DNA from: Anthoceros angustus
Lineage: Eukaryota; Streptophyta; Anthocerotopsida; Anthocerotales; Anthocerotaceae
Length of the DNA stretch: 64,000 bases
Assembly: GCA_010909165.1 (NCBI GenBank)
Contig: MU008177.1
Span: forward strand, 930,001-994,000
Direction of reading: 5' to 3'
A program made the position numbers and the translations under genes. Shown here in pieces: positions 1-12,060 of the stretch; positions within the stretch are counted from its first letter, which is position 1; each line of letters starts with the position of its first letter. The notes beneath the pieces are model-generated. The model was not told where the DNA came from, ran no database searches, and was given only the letters and a program-made list of their open reading frames with translations.

Positions 1-875
1 AGATGAAATACATCCCACCAAGGAAGCTTTCTTGCGTACTACAAGCTAGAATACCATGTTGGCAATAAGTTTGGCCATTCAAAGCTCCTCCACCCCAACA
101 TGCAGTATTATTATCAAATTCGTAGCGAGAGAGATCTTTAATCGATTGGTGAGTTATATGATATATAGGAGCCATAAATACAACAATACATTTTTCAGTG
201 GTGATGAAAGAGGCACTTTTATTCCATCATCGTTTTCAAGCATATCTTGCACGGTAGCTCAAAGCTTACAGTTATAGTTCACGATTCTCTTATTAATATG
301 GCCTAAACATTTCCCATAAGTATTTTTTGCATTATTTTTGGCCAATAGAAATGGCATGCATCCTAGAGGTTGAACCTCTATTATGAAAAACTTCCGTGGT
401 CCTTTATTATAAAAGTATTGAATGATATCTCTAAATTCACATAGAATGTTGTCTTCAAATTGACCCACTTCATTAAATATTGTTTGATTATCGCTCATGT
501 AAATTTTCTTCCTCTCATTACTTCCCACTGAGACGTAAATTAGAGAATTAGCTAAATAGTTAGCATAAGTTTTGGATCGAGTTGACGAAGTTGAATTAAA
601 GAATCTTCTCTAAAAAACATAAATTGGTCTCTTAATGGTATAAGATCTCCATATGTTTTCTTATGTCACGAAAAATACCATATCTAATTGATCCAAAATT
701 AACACCCACTTTTGGATTGTTATTATCATGACTTAAAGAAGAGGGTGGAAGTTCACTCAAATTAAATTAAGATATTTTTGAGCTATAAAATCAATAAGAA
801 GAAAACCAAAGTATGTCGTCCAGTAGCTTTATGATGTATATGATGAATCTCCAAAAATATAAAAACCAGTAAAAT
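1..875 (-). pseudogene. GDSL esterase/lipase pseudogene, 3' part cut by window edge
   Basis: Reading the minus strand, the ordered blocks of a plant SGNH/GDSL lipase appear in different frames. Block I is FYIFGDSS near 840-870. LPPSSLS followed by GVNFGSIRYGIF lies around 680-740. LIPLRDQFMFFRED is near 610-650. A YLANSLIYVSVGSN block lies at 515-575. FFIIEVQPLGCMPFLLA with the C..HIN..IVNYN segment spans 259-450. The FDNNTACWGGGALNG-C block is at 56-130. Plant members hydrolyse acyl esters and are usually secreted. At least three frameshifts and stop codons break it, and the GRxSNG stretch after block I is missing, so it is not expected to make an enzyme. The final block with the catalytic Asp-His would fall left of the window. 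The family call is firm; coordinates of block I are approximate. Confidence 0.8.
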
Positions 876-3287
876 TCTTGGCACTTGTGATACGATAGTG
901 ACTCAAAACAAACACAATACTCATCAAAAGGGGAACGTTCTTTATGATAATAAGACGGATTGATTTTATGGATCTTACAGTATTAGAATTCAAGTGCCTT
1001 GCCATCTAATAAACAATTTATAGCATACCCCGTAACGATATAGCTCTTTACTGGTCACGGACAAGAGAGCGCACTAGAGATCTATGCTTTTCGGGCATAG
1101 TCCTTATGCTCCCAGAAATATTCTCAAAGTAACTTTCCACTACGCTCTCTAACATAGACAACTTTCATACAAAAAAGCTTTTGATCTTCAATTCTTGGCC
1201 CTATTTAATTCTTGTAGGTTTGTTCTCAATTAGGATATGACTTGATAATTAACCTATCTCCCTGGAACCACACATCATGTATATTACCTTCCAAACCTTC
1301 CTCTCCAGGGATTGTATACAACTATTTGTAGCCATATGATTTACATGCAGCAATGAATCTAAACCCAGATTGATTTCAACTTTTTGAGTAGATTTAACAT
1401 TTTAGAGTTTTTGGTTGAAAGAGCATACGTTTTAAGGTAACTAGAGCTATGCAATTAATTCTCATGTATTATAATCACTTTGTGGAGAAAAACCCAGTTT
1501 TTTTAGTTATCTATTTTAGCATTAATATGTATAATAACTTCGATGTATTTCTTTCATGGAAATCTGTAGCCCAAATTCAAAGTTTGGACTCGGTGTGCGG
1601 TGCTGGTTTTTCCGGCTTGTTGTGATTTTGGATACTCTCCTATTCGTGCATAATCTTTTAGGGTGAGTGACTGATGTGTATTTTGACCTGATAACCTGAA
1701 ATTAATGACTTTTTATTAGCACGTTTTTCACAAGCGTTATGAACCCTTTCATGTGGTTTTTATGACGATGCCCATCACCTGGCGTCATAAAAGAGCGCGA
1801 TGTGGAGCTCGCCTGACAAAATCATCGACATCATTCATCGCCGTCCTGCAAGTTTGAAGCTCCAAGCTATCATGTGGCTTTCACGTTGACGACGGCAAAG
1901 CTCACTACTAGGTTGGCAGTTATTGCTAAAAAGAATGCTAATACCCTATTTGTAGTTTTATTTTCGCCTCAATCCGTCTCTTCAATGCGCTTTTTGCATC
2001 GCTCTTCATCCCTATTTGGACTCAGTCCTAACATCTGCAGGTCGGGAGAAAGCGAGCTGTAAGTCATGATCCCTTTACACTTGCTCGAGATCTGGCCCCG
2101 TTAACTTGCGCAGCATCCGGCACTTTATCGCGCTGAGACCTTGCTCGTTTAAAGTGCCGACTTGGACCGTATTATACGCATCCTCGTTATGGGGACTCAC
2201 TGGGGGCACTGCGGGGCACACTGCACCGTGTGAAATGAACGATGTCATGAGGCTGCGAACAGCGCGATTGTACTATTTTGAGTATTCTTGCGCTTCGTTA
2301 AAGCTCAGTGCCCAGTGCACTAGCTTATCGTCTCTGATGTGAAAGTCACATGAGAAAGTATCTGTTTCCAAGAGGAAGGCGGCTGATGCATAGCGAGATT
2401 TTGACCTCGGCGGACCGGGACTGGGAGGGGGCCCGACATGGTGACCACGGGTATGGAACGAAGATTGGATGATGGGACTTTACGCTTTGCGCTTTCTACT
2501 TCTTAGTTTTAGACCCTCTCTCAAGTCGTTTTGGGCTTTTATCTATTTTTCACTTAATATATTCATCAGCTAGTTTAATTCTCCAAAAACAAATATAAAA
2601 ATATTTAAAATTTATAAATAAATTTACAAATAAATATATTATTTATACATAATTTGAACCATAACCATATTAGATTAGCATGGAGTTCTTGCAAAGACGC
2701 CTACCTCACACAACTACGAAGAGACCATAAGAACTAAGCAGCCATTCCTACTAGATGGGGATCGAGAATCCGAGGTCTGGGCTTGTCACAATTTATATGT
2801 TATAATAACTATATATGCACCTTAATATGCTCAGTTTGCTGGAACTTTCACGGCCTGGACACGCGCACGTTTATGGTTTGGACACTTCGCAATGAGGCTG
2901 GATCCGCATTTGGACGCAAAACTTCTCCAAATCCTATCGAAAGGATAAGTGCCAGTCTGCTACAGCAACAAAGAGTAGGTCCTACCCGGAGGAGGTTTCG
3001 CAAGAGCGAATTGCCAAACTACCTTGTAGAGAGATATACTGGCCTGTGACTCGTCAGAATTCGGGAAATGCTCTCGACTCTTCGGTGTGAGGCTGTAAGC
3101 TTTGCGAAGCTTCTGAGCCTGTGAAGCTTGTGCCTGTGCGGTTAGCTGCTGTCTGCGTCTTGGGTTGTATTTTTGATTGGATGATTCCTGTCCTCACCTT
3201 GATCGTTTTGCTCACACAATTCTTTCACGGCGACTAGTTGTATGCCTTTGGCTAATTTGTAATTTGCTTGCTGGTATAGTGAGGAGG
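876..3287. other. Intergenic, no gene recognised
   Basis: AT-rich stretch (strongest at 2570-2660) without a coding pattern I can assign. Short ORFs at 1874-2342 and 2783-3049 resemble no family. The last part before 3288 presumably holds the promoter and leader of the dehydrogenase gene, but no decisive element is visible. Confidence 0.5.
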
Positions 3288-4888
3288 ATGGGTAGTCTGG
3301 GAAACGAGCTTAAGTCTGATGGAGTGGAGGAGCATGCAACCCATGAGCCCAATTTGGCGGCATTTGTGTTGGGCATTAATGAGCTGAAAATCCAGCCCTT
3401 CGAGCTCCCGTCTAGTCTTGGTGAGGGAGCATGCGAGCTTGTCCAGTTGGTGTTGTGGGTTCTGTGTTACGCTTGGTTTATGTCACAGGTGTATGTATTA
3501 CGTGGTGTTTGCAGGTGCTTACGAAGTGAGAGTGCGCGTAAAGGCAGTGGGAATTTGTGGTAGTGATGTGCACTATGTCAAGGTACTCATGGTTACAGCT
3601 TTCCTCAATGGCCATCAGCAAAACAAGAAGATTGCAGCTTTTTGTTCCTTGCTTCCCGTAACGCCTGCTTGTCAATGCTGCTGTGTGTATGTGGTTGCAG
3701 CATCTACGATGTGCCGATTTCATTGTCAAAGAGCCAATGGTCATCGGCCATGAGTGTGCTGGCATCGTGGACGAGGTTGGCAGCGCTGTGAAGCACTTGG
3801 CAGTTGGTGACCGTGTTGCCTTGGAGCCTGGCATCTCTTGTGGTCGCTGCTCTGTCTGTAAGCATGGCCAGTACAATCTGTGTCCGGAGATGAGGTTCTT
3901 TGCAACGCCACCGGTGCATGGGTCGTTAGCAAATAAGGTAAGGTACATGCTGTTTTGCTTCTTGTGCTCATTTCATGTTGTGCGGGATACTGATTTGCAG
4001 TCTTGCTCTTCTGGCAGGTGGTGCATCCTGCGGATTTATGTTTCAAGCTACCTGAAAATGTGTCACTGGAGGAAGGAGCGATGTGCGAGCCTCTGAGCGT
4101 GGGAGTGCATGCCTGCACTCGTGCTGCTGTTGGCCCTAACACTCGTGTGTTGATCATGGGTGCGGGACCAATTGGTCTTGTCACCATGCTTGCTGCTCGT
4201 GCCTTCGGGGCTCCTCGCATCATTCTCACTGATGTGGACCAGAAAAGGCTGGATATGGCAGTGGAACTGGGAGCTGATCACACTTTTCGGGTTTCAACTG
4301 ATCCAAAGGTGAACCACTAGTCATGTAACGTGACGTATCCATCCTTACAGTGTGCACCCGTGGAAATGGGGGTTTCTGATATCGTTCCTTGGTTTTGAGT
4401 GCAGGACGTCGAAAAGGAGGTGGCCTCCCTCCAGGCACTCATGGGGGCTCCTGTGGATGTAACTCTCGATTGTGTGGGCTTCACCAAAAGCATGTGTACA
4501 GCTCTCAAAGTCACCAGCTCTGGAGGGAAGGTCTGTCTTGTGGGCATGGGGCACAATGAAATGACCGTCCCTCTCACTCCTGCATCTGCTCGGTATGTCT
4601 GCTCCCCTTGGTCCGTCCTTCAACCTCGCTGAACGCAAGTACTGGATGCCATGCCTGCCAGTTCTAAAGCCACGCTTGTGCTCGGTTTCGTGCAGGGAAG
4701 TGGATATCCTTGGAGTGTTCAGATACCGAAACACGTACCCTCTGTGCATCGATCTACTGCAGAGCGGCCGCATCAACGTGCGTCCTCTAATCACGCACCG
4801 CTTTGGGTTCTCCCAAAAGGAGGTAGAAGAGGCATTCGCAACCAGTGCAGGAGGCGGGAATGCAATCAAGGTCATGTTCAATCTTTGA
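3288..4888 (+). CDS. Sorbitol/polyol dehydrogenase, zinc-containing MDR family, six exons
   Basis: Six exons join in frame: 3288-3420, 3514-3582, 3701-3937, 4018-4308, 4405-4592 and 4696-4888. All have GT-AG introns of about 80-120 bp. The protein is about 360 aa, the normal size of NAD-dependent sorbitol dehydrogenase (L-iditol 2-dehydrogenase), a cytosolic enzyme that oxidises sorbitol and related polyols to ketoses. Visible hallmarks are the catalytic zinc Cys in GICGSDVHY, GHECAG with the zinc His-Glu, the structural-zinc cysteines of CGRCSVCKHGQYNLC, the MCEPLSVGVHA helix, the Rossmann GAGPIG nucleotide motif followed by the TDVD acidic turn that favours NAD, and the C-terminal FRYRNTYP segment. 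The start was chosen as the Met of MGSLGNELK; a longer upstream in-frame reading has no family match. It is convergent with VIPP1. All key residues look intact, so it is probably functional; substrate choice among polyols is inference. Confidence 0.92.
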
Positions 4889-5347
4889 GAATCCTAGGCA
4901 GAGGGATAGCTAATGTACCAGATTAGTTAACGAAAGCAGCAATTGTCCAGGGGGGAGACCCTCCATCCCTCCTTGTGAAACAAGGCACTGCGGTATGTTC
5001 GTCTGTTCGAGATATGAGTTGTTTCTTGCATCAACAAGCCAGCAGACATGACGGGAAGGGTGACGATGCTTGCTTGCATTGAGCCGTCTTAAACCACCTC
5101 GCCCCAGGGTGGATGCCCGGCAAACCCTCATGCTGCTGAAAGGAGTTGTAGAGGGCACACTGCCAAGCACACACCGACATGCCAAAAAGCTTAGGGCAGA
5201 AAATGGTCCTTCCTTAAAGGGACTTATCACAAGTGTTAATGGTACAGAGATAGGGCAGACACGGTCACCCAATGCAATAGTTGAATCGTTCCATCATCGG
5301 CCTGGAAATCCTGAAACCGGTCAGGATGTGGCCAATTCAAGAGCGAG
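4889..5347. other. Convergent intergenic region
   Basis: Shared 3' region between the dehydrogenase gene and VIPP1. I see no further gene; it should contain both polyadenylation regions. Confidence 0.5.
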
Positions 5348-6436
5348 CTACAACTCATTAGCCTTCCGTCGCAGCTCATTCAGCTCCTTGTCAATCTCGA
5401 AATCCTTGAAGGGATAAGCCGGTCTGCTGCTACTGGCAGGAGACCTACCCTCCGGCAGCTCCCCAGAGGGCTTGGACGTGCCAAGCACATCCCGCCTCAG
5501 AGCCGCGAGGTCATCATCCACCGTATCCAATTCAAGCTTGGAGAACTTGCTGGCTAGGTCATCCGTGGTGAGCTGGTCCAGGGACTCGGACTGGGCCTCC
5601 AGCGCCAGAACCTTCTCCTCCATCTTCTCGAACGCGGCCAGCGCGCTGCTGGTGTTGACGCTCCCGAGCATCTCATTCACCTTCTGCGAGGTCTTGGCAG
5701 ACTGCGCCCGCGCCTTGAGCGTGTCCTTCTTCGACTTAGCTTCCGAAATTTTGCTCTCCAGCAGCCTGGTATTCGCAATGAGCTTCTCCACCGTGCCCTT
5801 CTGCTGCTCCAGCTGCGCCTTGAGCCCCTTGGCGCTCTCCTCGTAGTCCTTCCTCCGCTTCAGCGCCTCCCGCGCCAGATCCTCCTCCCCCTTCTCCAGC
5901 GCCAGCTTGGCTCTCCTGTACCAGTCCTCCGCCGTCTGCGCGGCCGCCTGGTACTTGTTCTCCAGCAGCTTCTGCGACGCCAGCACCTGCGCCGTGGCCT
6001 GCCGCATCTTGGACAGGTCCTCCTGCATCTCCAGCACCGTCTGGTCCAGCAGCTTCTCGGGATCCTCCGCCGCGGTCACCACCGCATTGGCGTACGACCG
6101 GATGATCCTCCCAACCCGCTCGAAAATGTTCATGCTGGCCCCGAGCGCCCGCCCCGCTCCCGCCACCGGCCCCTCCCGGCCCAGCTTGAAACCGCCACGC
6201 CGCCATCCAAGAAGGCCGAATTCATGCCGCATCCCAGGAAGGACGTCCTGAGGGCCGCTCCTCTGGGACCCTGCCAACTCCGGCTGCTTCCCTGAAGCCT
6301 CCGCGGCTCTCACAGCCGGCAATCTGGCCACAGCCGCAGGCCTCGCGGATGAGCAGCTGGCGGACGCGGCCGCCGTCGCTCCGGCCAGGCCTGCCATTGC
6401 CGGCCTGCTGCAGGCTCCCACGCACAGCGCATCCAT
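5348..6436 (-). CDS. VIPP1: Vesicle-inducing protein in plastids 1 (VIPP1/IM30), intronless
   Basis: One uninterrupted 362-codon frame. Residues 1 to about 100 are rich in Ala, Ser, Arg and Gly and look like a chloroplast transit peptide. The PspA/IM30 core starts at [16 protein letters not shown] (about residue 101) and continues as long alpha-helical coiled coil, with the conserved PEKLLDQ..LEMQEDL region. The plant-specific extension closes with [23 protein letters not shown]1 forms ESCRT-III-like rods and rings on the inner envelope and thylakoid membranes and is needed for thylakoid formation and repair. The C-terminal extension separates it from bacterial PspA. The start Met gives a plausible transit peptide; later Mets would remove it. 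Oddity: there is no intron, whereas neighbouring genes carry many, so a retrocopy is possible. The frame and all conserved parts are intact. Confidence 0.93.
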   Translation of the reverse strand: MDALCVGACSRPAMAGLAGATAAASASCSSARPAAVARLPAVRAAEASGKQPELAGSQRSGPQDVLPGMRHEFGLLGWRRGGFKLGREGPVAGAGRALGASMNIFERVGRIIRSYANAVVTAAEDPEKLLDQTVLEMQEDLSKMRQATAQVLASQKLLENKYQAAAQTAEDWYRRAKLALEKGEEDLAREALKRRKDYEESAKGLKAQLEQQKGTVEKLIANTRLLESKISEAKSKKDTLKARAQSAKTSQKVNEMLGSVNTSSALAAFEKMEEKVLALEAQSESLDQLTTDDLASKFSKLELDTVDDDLAALRRDVLGTSKPSGELPEGRSPASSSRPAYPFKDFEIDKELNELRRKANEL

Positions 6437-7439
6437 GCCTCCCCCAGGATGCGGATGTGCGCACCTTCACATTCACAAGCACTGCACTCCGCACCCCAGG
6501 GTTCCTCTTCTATCGCCGCTTGTAGTGACAGGCGCAGGCTTATCACCGGCTCTCGCCGGTTGTTCACATACTAATAGTGCTCACATTATCCTTCTCCATT
6601 CCGTTACCTATCCAAGTTGGTGCCCGACAGCACCTTGCACAATTCAATGAGATTTTATGAGGGAAAATAATGATGGGTTGGACCCTATTACCCAAGGGTG
6701 AGCTTGGTGGAAAAGGGGTTGATAAGAATGATAAGATAGGCTCCGACGAGTCCCATAACTTTCTTGCAAATTTTCAGTTTGTTGGGTCTAGGTCCGACGT
6801 CAGCAGGGGTTTGCTTCACTTCTCTCCCATTGATCAGCAGAGATTATGTGTCGATGAAGACATTGTGAGAATAGGTGACCTTGTGAGTTTAAGGGGTGCA
6901 CAAGCTTCTACCCCTTTTGTTTCTTCCATGTAATCCACAAACTATAGCTTGTTGGCCTTAGCATCTTATAACAAAGTTGCTTAGGAATGTAGAATATGCA
7001 AGTGCCCCAGTCCCATGCGGACATCTTCAACTCGGAAAGTTGTGCCTCTAAACGTCCTCGCAATGTCCGCTCCCCAATCTGAATATCATTTTACGCTTGC
7101 TGCTCGAGGCGCCCCACCATCGGCTTCACCTCCACAAATACATATACCTCAGACACGTCTGAATTCACAAAAAAAAATCAGTTGCTCACACGGTGTGGGC
7201 TATGGTGCAAAGAACAAGGTCTCCTTAGGAATAGTGATAGCTCCTGGTCACTACTTTGAAGGGTGAAAAAAAGGTCATAGGTTATACGAAAACCCTCTAA
7301 ATCCATATTTTCATAGTTTCATGGCAAAAATGAGCATTAGATCCGCGACTGAGAAGGATAATGTGAGCACGAACCAACCCCAAGGCAGCCTCCAACATCC
7401 AAACCAAACCAAACTTAAAAGAAGGCACATGTGGTTTGT
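6437..7439. other. Upstream of VIPP1, no gene recognised
   Basis: Should contain the VIPP1 promoter on the minus strand. Short ORFs at 6670-6933 and 7015-7266 show no family resemblance and are not annotated. Confidence 0.45.
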
Positions 7440-8450
7440 TAGTGTCGTAATCAGTTACAGGACAAAAATACCCTTTGTACTATAATAACTGTCCAAACCA
7501 TTATGAGCTCTTGCCCGCATTTATTCCCTCTCTCAATCGCTCGTACGATGCGGCCGCTTTATGGTATCAGAGCCAACTTTGATCCTTGTACGAGCGATGC
7601 GTAGATTTAGTACATCATTCATGATACGTTTCATGCCATGCCGAGGCGTAGAGTGCACACTCGACGACAGGAAGGACCATTCTGAATTGAAAAAGCCCTT
7701 CACCTACCGCCAACCGGGGCTTTATTTGTTTCGATTGCCACGACAATCTGGTTTGCTCATCTGCAAACCCACTTGTGCATTGCGAGAACAAGTTGGATCG
7801 GCATTCTTGCATCAATCCCACATCTACAACTTTGGGATGGCGATCGAACCTGGTAAGAGTGCGCACTGCGCCATCGAGGCAAGATAAACTCCTGGCAGCA
7901 ATTATTCAAATCTAGATTTTACAAGACTTAGTTGATGGATTGAGCAACGACATTTAAAAATGGACATAATGTGCGAGGCACACATTCTCCACGAGCAGGC
8001 ACGTTTGCACAAACTGTTTGCTTCTCACCACGTGCAAGCGCACTGTTCTTGATGCTTGGTGTGCAGTGATCCCTCATGCAACCGAATCTCAGTGATGACG
8101 ATAATGACCTCGACCTGAATGGCTTGAGTTTCGGTAAAGATGCAGACAATCCTGTTGGTTTTGATGAGGGAGAGCTATCATCACATGCGTCGTCATCAAA
8201 TCCAGTCTCAGCTTTCAACTTCTTCAACCTTGGCGTTTTTCAAAGTGGCGGTGTTTTCCCTTGGAGTGGCCTTGAAGGACTCCGTCAAATTGGAATAGTT
8301 GGTGGTCAAGCTACAGGCGCTGAAAGTAGGGGATGAGGGAATCCTAATCCTCCTCCTCTTGGGATCCATCCACCATGATGACAAGCCTTTCTTTTGGAAC
8401 CCTCATGATTGAGTTCAAGGACCGAGATAAGTTCAATGGCAGCAATTCCG
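7440..8450 (+). mobile_element. Ty1/copia 5' remnant: LTR end, primer-binding site, gag start
   Basis: TGGTATCAGAGC at 7562-7573 is the classic primer-binding site complementary to the 3' end of initiator tRNA-Met used by plant copia elements. The DNA before it ends an LTR that may begin at the TG near 7440; this start is uncertain because no second LTR was found. At about 8400-8440 the frame reads IEFKDRDKFNGSNS, matching the start of a copia Gag (compare EFKEWDRFNGTKFE in the copia at 41 kb). Everything after that dissolves into local duplications. It is a dead remnant. Confidence 0.6.
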
Positions 8451-8632
8451 AGATAAGTTCAATGGCAGCGATTCCGAACTCGGAAATTCGTACAAATTCT
8501 ACGTTGAAAATGTACGAGATCCCATCCCATTCCGAGATAAGTTCAATGGCAGCAATTCCGAGATAAGTTCAATGGCAGCGATTCCGAACTCGGAAATTCA
8601 CACAAATTCTACATTGAAAACACATAAGATCC
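8437..8632. repeat. Local tandem duplication, unit containing GAGATAAGTTCAATGGCAGC
   Basis: The 20-mer GAGATAAGTTCAATGGCAGC occurs four times, in two pairs, each pair followed by a shared segment with AACTCGGAAATTC and CAAATTCTAC. This is a short duplication inside a larger one (about 100 bp), expanding the beginning of the copia gag remnant. Confidence 0.8.
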
Positions 8633-9167
8633 CGCTCCCAAGGGTTTCTGTGTGAATTCCGACAGTTTGGAGGTTTGCACAAATTTTGTGTTGAAAATGG
8701 ATGAGATGATTGATCGACTTTGGGCAAAGTTTTGGCATCTAATCAGACCATCTTTTTCAGGTCCCTGTTCTCCCCTGTTGGACCCCATGCTTTATAAAAT
8801 TTGCGGGCTCATCTAATGGATCCTAATCCATAGACCTAAGTAAAAGATCTTGCACCATTTCATCAAAAGGGAACATGGTAGAATATGGACCCATCCCCAA
8901 GAGCAACTCAGTGACAGTAGTCTTCAATTGATTAGCAACAATAGCCGGGTTGCAGCAGTCAGGTTTCTTCTCTAGTTGCGATAGGACATGTATACTTGAC
9001 TTCAACAGCACAAAAATTGTCTCTTTGTGCTCTGAAGCTTGTCTTTTAAGATGCTGGTAGTGTGACCTTGTGAATGCATTTGGTTCTTCTTCACTCAACC
9101 TTGATTCAAGTTGAGCTTAGATAGATCTTTGTTGTCTGGCTCCATGACTTACCGCTCAAAGATCCGG

Positions 9168-9367
9168 CAGTTGGAGACCGTTGCGGATGTCCAGTACCGG
9201 CGCTTGCCACCAAGGGTCTAGTACCAACAATTGGTGACCGTTGCGCTTGTATACCACTAGCACTTGCCACCTGATGTCTACTGTGAGCAATTAGAGAGAG
9301 TTGTGTTTGTCCATTACCAGCACTCGCCACTTGATGTCCGATATCAGCAATTGGAGATTGCTACGGA
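9168..9367. repeat. 60-bp minisatellite, about 3.3 copies
   Basis: Units start at 9168, 9228, 9288 and 9348 with CA(A/G)TTGG-like sequence and keep an exact 60-bp period. Each unit contains a degenerate ACCGTTGCG and a (C/A)CTTGCCAC(C/T)TGATGTC segment. On the minus strand the period is 20 codons and stays open from 9330 to 9106, but the protein resembles nothing known to me. Confidence 0.8.
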
Positions 9368-9456
9368 GCTATCACACTTCCAGAGATCTGCCATTCAATG
9401 ATACCACCAGTTAAAATTGTTGTTGCACTTACACGTCGCTGATCGGAGCTTGCTAG

Positions 9457-9672
9457 TCTTTGTTGTGCAATGGCAACAGCAGGTATTTGTTGTGCAATGG
9501 TAGCAAAAGATCTCTGTTGTGCAATTGCAGCAGCAGGTCTTTGTTGTGCAATGGTAGCAACAGATCTCTGTAGTGCAATGGCAGCAGCAGGTCTTTGTTA
9601 TGCAATGGTAGCAACAAATCACTGGTTTGCAATGGTGGCAGCAGGTCTCTGTTGTGCAATAGCAGCAGATTC
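9457..9672. repeat. 27-bp minisatellite, eight copies in an alternating pattern
   Basis: Eight units of TTTGTTGTGCAATGGTAGCA type with exact 27-bp spacing. Odd units tend to carry CAGCAGCAGG and even units AGCAACAGAT, so a 54-bp higher-order dimer was amplified. Because 27 is a multiple of three, frames remain open on both strands; the minus strand gives repeated LLLPLHNKD. No known protein is recognised. Confidence 0.85.
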
Positions 9673-9679
9673 AAATTGC

Positions 9680-11480
9680 TGCATCTGCTGGTGCATCCGA
9701 TGCTGCTCAACAAGATGGCTAGATTCTTATGCGGCTTCAGGAGTTGGAGAATCTCCTCCCGCACAAGAGTCTATGAATAAATAGCGTTTGGCTAAGGAGA
9801 GCAAGGAAGAAGACCGATTTTCAGGATTTGGAAACAGGGGAGTCTCCCTCCAAGCGCAAGTGAACTTGAAGTCTCAACATCAACATCTTCAACTTGTTCC
9901 TTTCTTGATGCAGAATTTCTTCCTGTCGAAAATTGACGGCTTCGAGTTTGGACTGGACTGGACTGCTCTTGCCTTTTTCTTGTAAGCCTTGGCATCTTCA
10001 CAACAACAAACCAAATCAATACAAAAAGAGGCAAAAGGAGCATTCAACATTACGATAGCTATAATAAATGCTAGCACTGACCTCGAGATCTGGCACGTTG
10101 GTGAACCTTCCCCGATCAGATCGACTCCAAGGTTGATTTCACAGCTGCACCATGCAATTACGCTCCAACATACTTCTACTCAACGCACTCCCACTCCGGC
10201 GCACTCCCCCTCCAGAGCACTCCAAGCCGAGTCTTCGAGGCGAACCTTTGAAAGAAGCAGTGAAAATAGAGAGAGGAGAGCAAAGTAGGGGCGTGTTTCG
10301 GATGAAGGGCACACTTGAAAAAAAGGAGAAGGATTATACAAGCAGCAGGCGTGTTGTTGGATTGTCCAAAGATGACAGAATGTACAATTGATTTGGCCTC
10401 AACTTGGAGCCCCTCTTCAGTGGGGCTCCATATATGAAGATACTCCTAGCTCCCACTCCTTCTCAAATGGAGCCCATCTTCAGATGGGCTCCATATGAAG
10501 ATCCTTATATACAAGCAAGATGACGGAGGTATTGAAGAGCATGAGCGCCTTGCCCTATGCACCTCCTCTCTTTCCCCACATTGCCCTTTGTTGGGGTCAT
10601 CATGTTACCCTCAAGTTCCAAGCAAATTGATCTGTAATGGACAAGTGATGAGGACCTGCACCATTATGCAGTTGAACTGGCCATTGGGAACATACGGGAT
10701 CTTACTCCCTTTGAGAACATGCACACCAGATTGATTCCCAGTGCCATAAATGGAGCTCGCACCTGTAACTCTACTTTTACATCCACCTCCGATCCAAAGA
10801 AGATTTTGATGTCGTGCGAAGCTCTTGCATGACTTCCTTGTGTCGCGTTGTTGTCCCCACTAAATGGGGACAGGCTGGAAGTCATGTGATGCGAATGCAT
10901 GTATTGCGCGCAAGCTGAAGTATGTCAATACTTTTCCGGATGGTTGCAGCACCGGATCAATATAAAGATAGGAGTTTCTAAGCATTTCTTGTTATCCAAA
11001 ATCTTGGTGACGTATCTGGCAGCTAGGAGTAATGGTGATGGAAAAGTTGAGAAGGAGAACAACGGCAGGGTGAAGTATAGCACTCGGGTTGCAATTTTCC
11101 GGGACCGTGAGAAGGATAGGAGAGTCCGAATTATGAATGTAATTTTGACAGGTAGCTCTTGACCTCTTTCTTTTATGTTGTTGAGAATGTGTTCTATTTG
11201 TATTAAGGACGCTTCGGAGATGATTTATGGCCATGCATGACCTGTAATTATGTGCTTCTTCAATTAGTACTCCCAGCGGTTTGACCCAGGTTTTGGGGTG
11301 AATGTTCAGGTCTTTAGTGTGCAGCCTATCTATGCCCCCATGGCTAAAGTTCTATAACACAGAGTTTTCTCAGCTTGGAGGTATCCAAAGGCCTCCGATG
11401 GTCATGGACACACCTCTTCCTCCTCCTCTCCCACAACACATGTGAGCATCTTGGGGTAATATTGTGGCTTCTTAGAGGCT
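9680..11480. other. Repeat-derived intergenic DNA, no gene recognised
   Basis: Contains a pair of similar GGAGCCC.TCTTCAG.GGGCTCCATAT blocks at 10408-10434 and 10468-10495, probably LTR or MITE debris. No coding pattern can be assigned. Confidence 0.4.
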
Positions 11481-11486
11481 CTAACA

Positions 11487-12060
11487 ATGCTGCTGACGTC
11501 CTACCATGGAAGCGAAAGGATCGTCGTGACATCAGCGAAGCTTTCTTCCTTAACAAAAGCACCGACCATACTTGCTGTTTGCCATTCTACTATTCAAATT
11601 CAGTCAGATGTGTGGTTTCTAGATTCTGGAGCCACTAGCCACATATGTTTTGATAGAGATGCTTTCTCCTCCTTTTAGCCTTCTTTTGATGACAAACAGT
11701 TTGTGTTGTTGGGTGATAATAATGGTTTAGCCATTAATGGCACAGACACAGTCTTGGTTGAGTTACCAGACTAGTCCACTCTCACTCTGTTAAGAGTGTT
11801 ATTTGTTCCTTCCATGACAAAAAATTTGCTTTGTTATCAAGCTTTCTCGAAAGCACTCTTGTCGTGTTTGTTTTGACCATGTTGGTGTTCTATCTCCCGT
11901 CTTTCGACTTGGGATGAGATGTTTAGTGGCACCCCTTATAATGATCTTTATTTATTAGAGGTTCATTCTTGTATACCAAAGCTTGCTACTCATGTTGCCC
12001 ACTCTTCTCATCTTTCTAATTCTCAGCTTTGGCACTATCATCTGGGCCATGTCAATTTGT
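11487..12060 (+). mobile_element. Ty1/copia fragment: protease to GAG-pre-integrase
   Basis: The frame ending at 11678 carries VWFLDSGATSHICFDRDAFS, the copia aspartic protease active site (D-S-G). Later frames give VLLGDNN and a WHYHLGHVN-like pre-integrase motif near 12030-12060. Several stops and shifts mark it as a dead internal fragment without LTRs. Confidence 0.75.

Noticed and set aside
5472-6251. Plus-strand ORFs of 124 and 114 codons
   Set aside because: They are Ser/Ala-rich antisense shadows of VIPP1.
9453-9764. Leucine-rich 103-aa protein on the minus strand
   Set aside because: The LLLPLHNKD pattern follows from the 27-bp DNA repeat; both strands are open for the same reason.
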